The notes under the pieces were generated by a model that worked only from the letters and a program-made list of their open reading frames with translations, was not told the DNA's origin and did no database searches. Shown here piece after piece: positions 1 through 8,091 of a stretch of DNA of 18,098 nt. Origin of the DNA: Faucicola sp937889485 (GTDB lineage: Bacteria; Pseudomonadota; Gammaproteobacteria; Pseudomonadales; Moraxellaceae); NCBI GenBank assembly GCA_051653685.1, contig JBOFWQ010000045.1, positions 1-18,098 of the forward strand, read 5' to 3'. Positions within the stretch are counted from its first letter, which is position 1, and the number at the start of each line of letters is the position of its first letter. A program made the translations under genes and the position numbers.

Positions 1-800
1 CCAAATGGTTCAAACACGGGTTTTGAGAATTCCAAGATCAGCAGACGTCCGCCTTTTTTAAGTACCCGATACATTGCGCGTAGGGCTGCATCTTTGTCGG
101 TCACGTTGCGTAGCCCAAAACTAATGGTGACCAAATCAAAGCTTTCGTCTTCAAACGGGGCTAGCGTTTCAGCATTGGCAAGTACAAAGTCCACGTTGTT
201 GCAGCCTGCATTGAGTAGGCGCTCACGACCCACTTCAAGCATGGCTTCATTGATATCTGATAGCACCACATGACCTGTGCGCCCCACTTCTTTACTAAAC
301 GCCTTTGCCAAGTCGCCTGTACCGCCTGCGATATCGAGCACGCGCTGACCTGCACGCACGCCCGTTAGGCTAATGGCATAGCGTTTCCACAGCCGATGGA
401 TACCAAATGACATGAGGTCATTCATGATGTCATATTTTTTGGCAACTGAGGTGAATACATCGGCGACTCGGTCTTGTTTTTCAGATTTCTTTACTTTTCG
501 ATAACCAAAATGGGTTTCTTCATTGCCATCGGTGGCTGCGGTATGCGGATTAATGATGGCAGATTTATCAAAACCACTGGTTGACTGGCTAGTTTGGGAT
601 ATGGCATCAGGGCGGGTCAGCTGCTGCCCTTGCGGCACCGATTGTGGTAGTTCGCTGCTATTGTGAAAATCATCGCCACGTGTCTGCGCGGCTAATGACT
701 GCTGAACTTGTTGATTAAGTTGGTCATTATCGGTAAGGCTTTGTTTTACTAGGCTATCTTGTAGGTTGTTTTGGGCTGCAGATGGGGTATTATCGCTCAT
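1..800 (-). CDS. ubiE: Ubiquinone/menaquinone biosynthesis C-methyltransferase UbiE (3' end beyond window)
   Basis: UbiE transfers a methyl group from S-adenosylmethionine to the ring carbon of the benzoquinol intermediate in ubiquinone (and demethylmenaquinone) synthesis. I translated this reading frame directly; it is open from the ATG at 798-800 to the window edge, giving 266 codons. The SAM-binding motif LDIAGGTGDL, the segment YDIMNDLMSFGIHRLWKR and the motif TISFGLRNVTDKDAALRAMY all match UbiE closely. The catalytic core begins near residue 94 (EETHFGYRKV), which corresponds to the N-terminus of ordinary UbiE proteins. About 93 residues precede it, rich in Gln, Ser, Asn and Asp and apparently disordered. 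The start is supported by AGGA six bases upstream of the ATG. A shorter product from an internal start cannot be excluded, but I see no better ribosome site. The C-terminal part lies left of position 1. The identity is secure. Confidence 0.96.
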   Translation of the reverse strand, partial: MSDNTPSAAQNNLQDSLVKQSLTDNDQLNQQVQQSLAAQTRGDDFHNSSELPQSVPQGQQLTRPDAISQTSQSTSGFDKSAIINPHTAATDGNEETHFGYRKVKKSEKQDRVADVFTSVAKKYDIMNDLMSFGIHRLWKRYAISLTGVRAGQRVLDIAGGTGDLAKAFSKEVGRTGHVVLSDINEAMLEVGRERLLNAGCNNVDFVLANAETLAPFEDESFDLVTISFGLRNVTDKDAALRAMYRVLKKGGRLLILEFSKPVFEPF

Positions 801-945
801 GCTCGTTCCTAAAGGGTTTTGTTTGTACGCATTGTTATGTGATTGTGGGCTTTGCGCCATCACCATTGGGGATGTTATAGACCCGTTGGCATTGTCGTGC
901 TGGGTGAGGCGCTGTCTGTGGTATTAAGTTGATATCATACTACAA

Positions 946-1644
946 TTACACCGCAAATGGGTGGGGATTCGCGCTATGCACATTGTCAATGATTTGTAAT
1001 TCTTTATCACAGAATGGTTCAATAAATGCGCCTGTGCTTTTAATGGTTTTCATGGCAGCAAACCCTTCAGCAATAAAATCATACAGGGGGTCATACTGGT
1101 ACTTGTAGGCAGTACTTTTTGCCAGTGCGAAGGCTTTTTGTAGTACAAAGGACTTGAGGTATTTATCGGTTTTGTAACACATGGTTTTTAGGTCATGGAT
1201 TTGTTGGCGGCGGGCGACGGCGGCATTAACCGCTTGATACGCCTCAATCATGGTTTCCTCGTTGACGGCAAGCGCATGGTTATGTAAAAACTGTGCCAAT
1301 GCCAAATCTAGCTTAATGGCATTGATAGCTTCAATAATTCCTGCCACGCCAGTAGCAACGGCATTTTTTGGGATAAATTTTTCTAACTTTTCTGCTTTGC
1401 CAATCATTCGACCGAGTTGTTGGGCTAAAATATTAAATTTTTCGCCCCCGTATAGTTGGTCAATCAAAAATCGCCCCATGGCTTGGTTTTCTGCTACACC
1501 AAACAGCGCTTGGTGGGTAGTGTGAATACGCTGACGCTGCCATGCTTGTACTTCTTTGAGCGTTTGGGCAAGTGCGGCATCTTGGTGATAGGGCAACTGC
1601 CAAAAATCTGCCAAATCTTGCTCTAATTGATTAAATGTACTCAT
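946..1644 (-). CDS. FFLEELY motif-like protein of unknown function
   Basis: A 232-residue soluble protein with no signal peptide or membrane segment. Its N-terminal third contains RFLIDQLYGGEKF (about residues 58-70), which resembles the signature segment of the gammaproteobacterial FFLEELY motif proteins, whose function is not known to me. The rest is predicted largely helical, with a hydrophobic stretch AVATGVAGIIEAINAIKLDLAL (residues 95-116) that is probably a buried helix. The protein sits 145 bases upstream of ubiE on the same strand and may share its transcript; it is divergent from pap. A GGGG-containing ribosome site lies a few bases before the ATG. It is clearly a real gene, since the frame is long and amino-acid use is normal, but the family call is by motif resemblance only and no function should be assigned. 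Confidence 0.8.
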   Translation of the reverse strand: MSTFNQLEQDLADFWQLPYHQDAALAQTLKEVQAWQRQRIHTTHQALFGVAENQAMGRFLIDQLYGGEKFNILAQQLGRMIGKAEKLEKFIPKNAVATGVAGIIEAINAIKLDLALAQFLHNHALAVNEETMIEAYQAVNAAVARRQQIHDLKTMCYKTDKYLKSFVLQKAFALAKSTAYKYQYDPLYDFIAEGFAAMKTIKSTGAFIEPFCDKELQIIDNVHSANPHPFAV

Positions 1645-1750
1645 AAGATTACCCCATTTTACCCGTTAAATATCACCCGTATCGTCTATATTTTTTGCTG
1701 TCAAACGAGCGGCTGGCAATTGGTGAAATTGCTGCGCTACCTTAATGCAA

Positions 1751-1762
1751 TTTTTGCAAAAA
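1751..1762. repeat. Perfect 12-bp palindrome in divergent promoter region
   Basis: TTTTTGCAAAAA is a perfect palindrome lying between the FFLEELY-like gene and pap, roughly 130 bases before pap. A second dyad, GCAATT-N5-AATTGC, lies at 1716-1732. The whole 1645-1890 region must hold promoters for both divergent genes, and the palindromes could be operators. A palindrome this short and AT-rich can arise by chance, so this is a weak call. A TATAAC at 1790-1795 could be a -10 for pap, but it lacks a good -35. Confidence 0.25.
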
Positions 1763-1890
1763 TACAAATCGTAAATTGTGCCATACCGTTATAACATGTT
1801 AAGGTAATTTGGCATCTTTTACGGTACCTCTCTTATTGTCAATAGGCTGCCTATACCCAGCCCATTCATGCTGCCACCCAAGGAGCCGAT

Positions 1891-3465
1891 ATGACAGCCT
1901 CATCCACACCTACCACCACAGCCAGCCCTGCCGTAGCCACACCGCAAGCAGCGGATAACTTTGAAGCCAATCTAAGCTACGCGCTGCTTAACCAACAAAG
2001 CCAACTACGAGAACAATCAAAGGTTTCTAAAAAGCGGGGCTTATTGATTTTGGTAAACGGCATGGAGCATTCTGGCAAAGGGGACGCCGTAAAGGCATTA
2101 ACTGAGTGGATGGACGCGCGCTACATTAAAGTACATGCCACCATGGGGCAGCACCCAAGCCGTCATCAGCCCATTTGGCAGCGTCACACCCTGCAACTTC
2201 CCCGCCATGGTGAAATTGCCATTTATTTTGGTAACTGGTACGCCGACCTTATTCGCTATGTATTTGACAGCGGCAAACACCTTGATAACAAGCGTTTACG
2301 CCAGATGATTGAGGACATTGAGGCATTTGAACAAGACTTGGTCAACAACCATACCGACATTATCAAATGCTGGTTTTCTGTGGAAAATAAAACCCTCAAA
2401 AAGCGCTTGCAAGACGCTAACCCCACCCTCAAACAATTATATTATGTCAACTGGTTTTGCAAAAAAGACCGTCAGCGGTTTTACCACTTTGGCGGCAAAC
2501 TCCTCAGCTTACAACCGCATTGGCATCACATTGACGGGCAAGACATTACCACCAGTAACTTACAATTTGCCCATATTGTTTTGGGCGCCCTCACTCGCCT
2601 CAACCAACCATCCGCCAAAACCCTCAATAATCAATCAGCAACCAATCAACAATCTACTTTTAGACCTACGGCATTGCTTGATGCACTACAACACCCCGCC
2701 ACCGCGACCATAGACAAAACCCACTACAAAAAGCAGTTACAAGCCAAACAAGCCATATTAGCAAAGCTGCTAAGCCAACGTGGTCAACGCCATATTGTAT
2801 TTGTATTTGAAGGCATGGATGCGGCAGGTAAAGGCGGTGCCATTCGCCGTGCCATTGCCCCGCTTGACCCTCGAGAATACGTTATTCATGCCATTGCCGC
2901 CCCCACGGAAGATGAGCTAAAACACCCTTATCTTTGGCGGTTTTGGACACGGTTACCCCACGATGAACTTGCCGATGTTGACATTGAGTACCTATCACAA
3001 AAATTTAAAGGCAACAAATGCTTGGCACTGCTCAAACAACGCTTGCACAGCAGTCGTATTAGCTTCTTTGACCGTAGCTGGTATGGACGCGTGTTAGTAG
3101 AACGCGTTGAGGGCTTTGCCTCAGATACTGACTGGCAACGGGCATATGACGAAATCAATCGCTTTGAGCATGACTTGGTGCAAAGCCGTGCCATTATCGT
3201 TAAATTTTGGCTAGCCATCAGTGAAGAAGAAGAATTACAGCGCTTTCAAACACGCCAAACCACCCCTAACAAACAATTTAAAATCACCGATGAAGATTGG
3301 CGAAACCGTTCAAAATGGCAGCCTTATGTGCAAGCGGCATCAGATATGATTCACTTAACACACCAACCCCATAGCCCTTGGTACGTGATTGCCACCGATG
3401 ATAAATACAGCGCACGCCTAAAAGTTTTGGATGCCATGATTGCTGAGCTTTCCAAACATTTGTAA
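1891..3465 (+). CDS. pap: Polyphosphate:AMP phosphotransferase (two-domain PPK2, class II)
   Basis: Catalyses phosphorylation of AMP to ADP using inorganic polyphosphate; it acts in the cytoplasm and, with adenylate kinase, regenerates ATP. The 524-residue protein has two tandem PPK2 domains, as in the Acinetobacter enzyme. The C-terminal domain (about 290-524) has an intact Walker A GMDAAGKG (308-315), followed by GAIRRA, and a Walker B/lid segment with DRSWYGR starting at D394. The N-terminal domain (about 25-240) keeps a P-loop, GMEHSGKG (57-64), but has GNWYADL where the DRSWY motif should be. It is therefore probably structural rather than catalytic, which is typical of class II. The first 20 residues are Thr/Pro/Ala rich and likely disordered. 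AAGGAG at 1880-1885 is an excellent ribosome site that fixes the start. Transcribed alone, divergent from the FFLEELY-like gene; no clear terminator before ppiD. Confidence 0.93.
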   Translation: MTASSTPTTTASPAVATPQAADNFEANLSYALLNQQSQLREQSKVSKKRGLLILVNGMEHSGKGDAVKALTEWMDARYIKVHATMGQHPSRHQPIWQRHTLQLPRHGEIAIYFGNWYADLIRYVFDSGKHLDNKRLRQMIEDIEAFEQDLVNNHTDIIKCWFSVENKTLKKRLQDANPTLKQLYYVNWFCKKDRQRFYHFGGKLLSLQPHWHHIDGQDITTSNLQFAHIVLGALTRLNQPSAKTLNNQSATNQQSTFRPTALLDALQHPATATIDKTHYKKQLQAKQAILAKLLSQRGQRHIVFVFEGMDAAGKGGAIRRAIAPLDPREYVIHAIAAPTEDELKHPYLWRFWTRLPHDELADVDIEYLSQKFKGNKCLALLKQRLHSSRISFFDRSWYGRVLVERVEGFASDTDWQRAYDEINRFEHDLVQSRAIIVKFWLAISEEEELQRFQTRQTTPNKQFKITDEDWRNRSKWQPYVQAASDMIHLTHQPHSPWYVIATDDKYSARLKVLDAMIAELSKHL

Positions 3466-3546
3466 TTTGGGAATTTTTTTTGCTAACTCTGCCCAACTAG
3501 CCTGTTTTCGGCAACGAAAGGTGATGATTTTAGTTGATAGTTAACT

Positions 3547-3552
3547 TATAAT
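3547..3552 (+). promoter_or_regulatory. Candidate -10 box for ppiD
   Basis: TATAAT is a perfect -10 hexamer 80 bases before the ppiD start. The bases 17-18 positions upstream (ATGATT or GATGAT) are a poor -35, so the promoter would be weak or activator dependent, or the match may be chance. A small hairpin with a GCAA tetraloop (TTTCG-GCAA-CGAAA, 3506-3519) lies between pap and this box. Confidence 0.35.
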
Positions 3553-3631
3553 GTTGGGTTCATTTTGGCTGGTTTGCAATTTTTCATTTATTTTTAAACA
3601 GACGTCATCAACCTCTTCGCAAGTGAGTGAT

Positions 3632-5503
3632 ATGGAATCTTTACGCAATTTTCTAAAAGGCTGGATGGGCAAGGCACTGCTCATCCTTTTTTTACTCCCA
3701 TTAGCCATCACTGGATTTGAATCTATTGTTCGTAGCGGTGATGACCCCAACGCGGTAGCCAAGGTTGCAGACCTCAATGTTGACAATACCACATTGCAAA
3801 ATATGATTAACCAGCGCCGAGAAACTCTTTTAGAACAAGTTAAAGGAGACGCGAGCCTACTCGATGACAGCGCCCTACGCGAGCAGATGCTGCACAATCT
3901 GATAGACCGTTATCTGATTATCAATCAAGCCAGCCAGCTGGGCTTTACGGTATCCGATGCCACAATTACCCAAATGCTAATGACCGAAAAAGCCTTCTTA
4001 GATGCCAACGGCAAATTTTCCAACGACTTATTTGCCGAGTATCTAAACGCTCGCCACATGACCAAAGCACAGCTATTTGACTCACTGCGACAAGATTTGA
4101 TGGTATCGGCATTTAGCCGCGGTATCATCAATACAGGGATCTTTGCACAAAGTGGCGTGGATCAACTCATCGCTATGCAAAGTGAAGCCCGCCCTCTGTC
4201 TGTAGCGCGCCTTGATTGGCATACATTTGCGCCACAAGTACAAATATCAGCGCAAGAGATTGCAAACTATTACCAAAAAAACCAAGCAAGCCTCAAAAGC
4301 AGTGAGATGGTAGACCTCAACTATCTGACGGTCGACAAAACAACGCTACCCGTCGCGCCTGTAACTGCCCAAGAATTACAACAGCAATACCAAAGCTATT
4401 TAAAAGAAAACCAGCAGCAGACAGAATATGAGCTGGCAATGATTCTCATGAACAGCCCACAAGCACAAACCACATTAACCACCCTAAAAGCCAAACTTGA
4501 TGCCAACCAAGCAGATTTTGCCACGCTAGCAAAACAGTATTCAGAAGATGAAGGCAGTAAAAATGACGGTGGTAACATTGGTCCTATCAGTGCTGCCATG
4601 TTCCCCAATGATTATGACAACCTTATGAAGACCATTAAAGGGCTACAAGTAGGGCAAGTGACCAACCCCATCAAAACTGCCTATGGTTATCATTTATTTA
4701 AACTGGTCAAAATTGGCGGGCAAACCCCACCTAGCCTGCAAAGTCTTGCGCCCGTACTCACCGAGCAAGTCAATACCCAAAAACGCGAGGCTGCCTACCA
4801 AGACCTCATTGGCAAAATTAATAATGATGCGGTGGCAGGTGCGACGCTCACTGAGCTTGCCAATCGCTATAAAATAACCGCAAAAACCCTCAAAAATTTT
4901 AGTAAAACTGACAACACCACCGCCTTAAACCAGCCTGCCATTATCGCTGCGGCATTTGATCACTTAGCGTTACAAGAAAATAGCGTGTCTGTGGGAATAG
5001 AAACAGGTGACCAAGTGGTCTGGCTACAGCCAACCCACCATCGTCCTAGCAAAAACCTGAGCCAAACCGAAGCACAGCCCATTATCCTAGCCAAGCTCAC
5101 CGAACAAAAAGCCAAAGCCTTAGCCTTAGCACAAGCGCAAGCCATCGCCAACAAGGTGCAACAAACCAATAATCTACAAAGCGCAGGGATTGGTTTTCAG
5201 CAGTTAGGCACCATCACCCGTCAAGACCCCAAGTTAAGTGATGACGAACGCGGCGCGGCGTTTGCTCAGCCCACTACGGGCGCTCAGTTATCAGCGATTG
5301 CCCAGTCAACCGCGCAAGGTGCTAGTGTTATTGTGGGTGGAGCAATCGTTAAAGATCAATCACAAATCACCGCTGAGGTGCGTCAGCAAACAGCGCAAAT
5401 TGTTCGTGAAAACATCGGTCAGTCGCAGTTTGAGGATTATTTGGCATATTTACGCAGTATTACCAAAGTCACTATCAAACCGCAGGCAACTGTACCAAAT
5501 TAA
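3632..5503 (+). CDS. ppiD: Peptidyl-prolyl cis-trans isomerase PpiD (SurA N-terminal and parvulin domains)
   Basis: PpiD is an inner-membrane-anchored periplasmic chaperone next to the SecYEG exit that helps proteins fold as they leave the translocon. The 623-residue protein starts MESLRNFLKGW, has one transmembrane segment at about residues 12-30 (ALLILFLLPLAITGF), then a SurA_N-like chaperone region (about 35-190), and one parvulin-type domain (about 263-358) recognisable by LAKQYSEDEGSKNDGGNIG and VTNPIKTAYGYHLFKL. The C-terminal region is the usual SurA-like half. The frame is open from a TTA-ATG at 3551, but those 27 extra residues would spoil the expected short cytoplasmic N-terminus, and MESLRNF matches the family start, so I place the start at 3632 (weak GTGAG ribosome site). 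Monocistronic, closed by a strong terminator at 5552. Confidence 0.93.
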   Translation: MESLRNFLKGWMGKALLILFLLPLAITGFESIVRSGDDPNAVAKVADLNVDNTTLQNMINQRRETLLEQVKGDASLLDDSALREQMLHNLIDRYLIINQASQLGFTVSDATITQMLMTEKAFLDANGKFSNDLFAEYLNARHMTKAQLFDSLRQDLMVSAFSRGIINTGIFAQSGVDQLIAMQSEARPLSVARLDWHTFAPQVQISAQEIANYYQKNQASLKSSEMVDLNYLTVDKTTLPVAPVTAQELQQQYQSYLKENQQQTEYELAMILMNSPQAQTTLTTLKAKLDANQADFATLAKQYSEDEGSKNDGGNIGPISAAMFPNDYDNLMKTIKGLQVGQVTNPIKTAYGYHLFKLVKIGGQTPPSLQSLAPVLTEQVNTQKREAAYQDLIGKINNDAVAGATLTELANRYKITAKTLKNFSKTDNTTALNQPAIIAAAFDHLALQENSVSVGIETGDQVVWLQPTHHRPSKNLSQTEAQPIILAKLTEQKAKALALAQAQAIANKVQQTNNLQSAGIGFQQLGTITRQDPKLSDDERGAAFAQPTTGAQLSAIAQSTAQGASVIVGGAIVKDQSQITAEVRQQTAQIVRENIGQSQFEDYLAYLRSITKVTIKPQATVPN

Positions 5504-5551
5504 CGCGCCAGATTAAAAAATTGCCCTACAATACGGGTAAAAACAGTTATT

Positions 5552-5590
5552 AAAAAAGGCTTATTTCATGATGAAATAAGCCTTTTTTTT
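5552..5590. terminator. Strong bidirectional hairpin terminator between ppiD and fdx
   Basis: Arms 5552-5569 and 5571-5588 are perfect inverted repeats with an A-run on the left and a T-run on the right. The usable hairpin has a small ATGAT-type loop and a core AGGCTTATTTC stem. On the plus strand it ends ppiD, 49 bases after the stop codon; on the minus strand the A-run reads as U's and it ends the isc operon, about 38 bases after the fdx stop. The stem core AAGGCTTAT recurs in the hairpin between iscU and iscA. Confidence 0.92.
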
Positions 5591-5627
5591 GTAATTTTCG
5601 CCTAGAGGATATTCTTTGGTTGGGCGA

Positions 5628-5966
5628 TTAGTGATTTTCGGAGGCATGGTTGATGGTGTATTTAGGAATTTCAACTGTTAAATCCGTGTCTTCTACAATC
5701 ACCTGACAGGACAGTCTTGAGTCTGGCTCTAGCCCCCAAGCGCGATCTAGTAAGTCAGCCTCGATGTCATCCATTTCTTCAAGACTGCTAAAGCCTTTTC
5801 GCACCACCACATGGCAAGTGGTACAAGCTTTTGACATGTCACAAGCATGCTCGATTTTAATACCCTGTTCTAATAACCCACGGCATAGATTGGTACCTTG
5901 GGCTACTTCAATTTGTGCCCCAGTTGGACAAATTTGGTGGTGTGGCAGGATGGTAATTTTTGGCAT
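5628..5966 (-). CDS. fdx: ISC-type 2Fe-2S ferredoxin
   Basis: A 112-residue [2Fe-2S] ferredoxin that supplies electrons to the IscS-IscU assembly complex in the cytoplasm. The four cluster ligands are C42, C48, C51 (HACDMSKACTTC) and C87 (LSCQ), the same numbers as in the E. coli protein. The adenodoxin-family surface segment WGLEPDSRLSC and the C-terminal VEIPKYTINHA are also conserved. Length and start (MPKITILPHH) agree with the family, and AAGAGAT precedes the ATG. It is the last gene of the isc operon, 43 bases after hscA. There is no iscX after it: the strong terminator at 5552 follows directly. Confidence 0.97.
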   Translation of the reverse strand: MPKITILPHHQICPTGAQIEVAQGTNLCRGLLEQGIKIEHACDMSKACTTCHVVVRKGFSSLEEMDDIEADLLDRAWGLEPDSRLSCQVIVEDTDLTVEIPKYTINHASENH

Positions 5967-6009
5967 ATCTATCTCTTAATCATTGAATCATTGTGGTTAA
6001 CTGGCTAGC

Positions 6010-7941
6010 TTATTGTGTCCAATCCGCGGTGCTGGTACCTTTCATGGTCTGGTTGACCGCTTGGTTCATAATTAGGGCGGCAAATTCGTCACTGTGTACT
6101 TTAAGCTCACCACTCGCGGTATCTAATTGGGTTTTATCTTGGCTACTAATTGCTTGTTCAACCTGCTGCATGGCAATGGCTAATGCCTGTTTTTGCTCAT
6201 CCGCTAATAAACCACCAAATTCATTGAGTGCCGATTGCAATGCCAATAGCTCTCTTTTGGCTTCCACTTGGCTTTCAATCAAGCTACGTGCATTTTTATC
6301 CTGCATGGCAAAGTCAAACCCTGCTTGTAGCAGTTTTTCTTGTTCACTTTCGGATAATCCATAGGAGGGTTTGACTTGAATTTGGCTTTGTTTTCCTGTG
6401 GTTAGTTCTTTGGCAGAGACCACCAATTGTCCATCAGCGTCAATGGCAAAGGTCACTTCGATGCGTGCAAGCCCTGCTTTCATGGCAGGAATATCGCCAA
6501 GCTTGAATTGCCCCAATGAACGGTTATCGTTCACGGTATCGCGTTCCCCTTGTAGCACATGGATAATCATGGCATTTTGGTCATCTTGGTAGGTGGTAAA
6601 CACTTGCTTTCTGGTAACAGGAATTGGGGTGTTTCTTGGAATGATGACTTCAACCAAGCCACCCATGGTTTCAAGACCCAGTGACAGTGGGGTTACATCA
6701 AGCAGCAATACGCTATTTTGTGAATTTTCTGTAATGAGTTGATCGGCGTATTTTGCAGCACCTAGCGCCACGACTTCATCGGGGTTAATTCGACATAAGG
6801 GTGCTTTGCCAAATTCGCTAGCAACAATTTGCTGAATCAGGGGCATTCTTGTGGAACCACCCACCAGCACCACTTCATCAAGCTGGCTTTTGTCAAGTTG
6901 GGCATCGCGTAGCACTTGTTCACAAACGGCTAAGGTGCGTGCGGTGACAGGCTGAATAATTTGCATGAGCACTGTTTGGTTTAGCGTAATTTCAACGTTT
7001 TTTCCATCAATATTGATAGATGCGCTTACTTCTTTATCAATGGTTAATTGCTCTTTTAAGGCACGCGCCTGCATGTTAAGGGTTTGTTTTTGCTGGTTAT
7101 CTACCAATTTTGGGTCGATGTTGGCTTGTTTGATAAGCCAATTGGCAATAAGGCGATCGATATCATCACCACCCAATGCACTGTTGCCCCCTGTGGCAAG
7201 CACCTCGTATACACCTTGGTTAAGTTTTAAGATGGATACGTCAAAAGTGCCACCGCCTAGATCATATACCAAGTGATACACTTGCTGTTGCTGCTGATTT
7301 AATCCATAGGCAATCGCCGCTGCCGTGGGTTCGTTGAGTAAACGAATGACGTGAATCCCTGCTAGTTTGGCAGCATCTTTGGTGGCTTGTCGCTGCGCTT
7401 CATCAAAGTAGGCGGGCACAGTGATGACGGCACCTGCAATACTGTTTTGGGGGAGCGCCGCTTTTGCCCGCTCATACAAGTGAGTCAGCAAAATACTAGA
7501 TACTTCCACAGGATTTTTTTGACCTTGGGGGGTCATGATACTGGGCATCACCGTGTCTTCACCCACCAAATGATAGGGGTGGTTAAACTTGATGTCTTGG
7601 ATACTACGTCCCATAAAACGTTTGACAGAGCGCACAGTAAACTGCGGAAACTGCTCTGCCATGGCTTCGGCATGGCTACCCACCAGCGTTTGCGGGGTGC
7701 CGTCCTCATTTTTACCAAAATATACCACCGAGGGTAATAGCTTTTGGCAATCCACGCCCGTGATATGACCACGGGTCTGGCTAGACTGGCACTCGCCTAC
7801 CTTGTCGCCAATAACTTGCGGCTCGCCAGAGCGTACAACTGCTACCAATGAACGAGTGGTACCCAAGTCAATGCCTAGGGCGAAACGGTGAGCATGCGGT
7901 TTGGCACTTTGATTGGGTTCTGCAATTTGTAATAACGACAT
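6010..7941 (-). CDS. hscA: Fe-S cluster assembly chaperone HscA (Hsp70 family)
   Basis: HscA is the specialised Hsp70 ATPase that binds the LPPVK motif of IscU and, with HscB, drives transfer of the nascent Fe-S cluster to acceptors. The start MSLLQIAEPNQ lines up with E. coli MALLQISEPG, so I prefer position 7941 over the ATG ten codons upstream at 7971, although neither has a clear ribosome site. The product is 643 residues: ATPase domain up to about 400 (GIDLGTTRSLV, YDLGGGTFDVSIL, LVGGSTRMPLIQ), linker VLLLDVTPLSLG near 410, then substrate-binding and lid domains. Between RSG (37-39) and LLPSVV (68) the loop is 16 residues longer than in E. coli and carries two cysteines (C51, C65), which is unusual. 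A 150-base gap with dyads separates it from hscB. Confidence 0.96.
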   Translation of the reverse strand: MSLLQIAEPNQSAKPHAHRFALGIDLGTTRSLVAVVRSGEPQVIGDKVGECQSSQTRGHITGVDCQKLLPSVVYFGKNEDGTPQTLVGSHAEAMAEQFPQFTVRSVKRFMGRSIQDIKFNHPYHLVGEDTVMPSIMTPQGQKNPVEVSSILLTHLYERAKAALPQNSIAGAVITVPAYFDEAQRQATKDAAKLAGIHVIRLLNEPTAAAIAYGLNQQQQQVYHLVYDLGGGTFDVSILKLNQGVYEVLATGGNSALGGDDIDRLIANWLIKQANIDPKLVDNQQKQTLNMQARALKEQLTIDKEVSASINIDGKNVEITLNQTVLMQIIQPVTARTLAVCEQVLRDAQLDKSQLDEVVLVGGSTRMPLIQQIVASEFGKAPLCRINPDEVVALGAAKYADQLITENSQNSVLLLDVTPLSLGLETMGGLVEVIIPRNTPIPVTRKQVFTTYQDDQNAMIIHVLQGERDTVNDNRSLGQFKLGDIPAMKAGLARIEVTFAIDADGQLVVSAKELTTGKQSQIQVKPSYGLSESEQEKLLQAGFDFAMQDKNARSLIESQVEAKRELLALQSALNEFGGLLADEQKQALAIAMQQVEQAISSQDKTQLDTASGELKVHSDEFAALIMNQAVNQTMKGTSTADWTQ

Positions 7942-7988
7942 AGAAATAAGCCAACTTTTAGAGAATAACATGTATGAGTATAAGCAGC

Positions 7989-8018
7989 ATTATGTAATAC
8001 TTAAAGCTACTTGATCAA
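7989..8018 (-). promoter_or_regulatory. Possible internal promoter of hscA
   Basis: On the minus strand TTGATC (8013-8018) and CATAAT (7989-7994) are separated by 18 bases, a fair sigma70-like arrangement that would start transcription about 40 bases before hscA. It lies in the only sizeable gap of the distal isc genes. The -35 falls inside a perfect palindrome. The match is imperfect and needs RNA evidence. Confidence 0.3.
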
Positions 8019-8037
8019 GTAATGGGTCAATGTGACC
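8008..8037. repeat. Pair of dyads in the hscB-hscA gap
   Basis: TACTTGATCAAGTA (8008-8021) is a perfect 14-bp palindrome, followed by GGTCA-ATG-TGACC (8025-8037), a 5-bp inverted repeat. They could form short RNA hairpins after hscB or be an operator on an internal promoter. The symmetry is certain; the role is not known. Confidence 0.5.
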
Positions 8038-8091
8038 AAATAAAATGCGCGCTACATTATAGAGTAAAAAACAACCTAAACCCAATAAAAC

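Noticed and set aside
1250..1525. 91-codon frame antisense to the FFLEELY-like gene
   Set aside because: Shadow of the minus-strand gene, whose composition and start are better.
3551..3631. Upstream start adding 27 residues to PpiD
   Set aside because: The added residues are not like a PpiD N-terminus and would put a hydrophobic stretch before the usual short cytoplasmic tail; the start at 3632 fits the family.
5504..5627. iscX or another gene after fdx
   Set aside because: Only the strong bidirectional terminator fits between the converging ppiD and fdx stops.
5993..6364. 123-codon frame antisense to hscA
   Set aside because: It lies wholly inside hscA, on the other strand; its residue use (many Ser, Cys, Leu) is that of a shadow frame.
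7387..7737. 116-codon frame antisense to hscA
   Set aside because: Complement of the conserved ATPase domain coding; no ribosome site and no recognisable motif.
7942..7971. Upstream start of HscA (ten extra residues)
   Set aside because: HscA proteins begin M[AS]LLQI[AS]EP; the extra residues have no counterpart.
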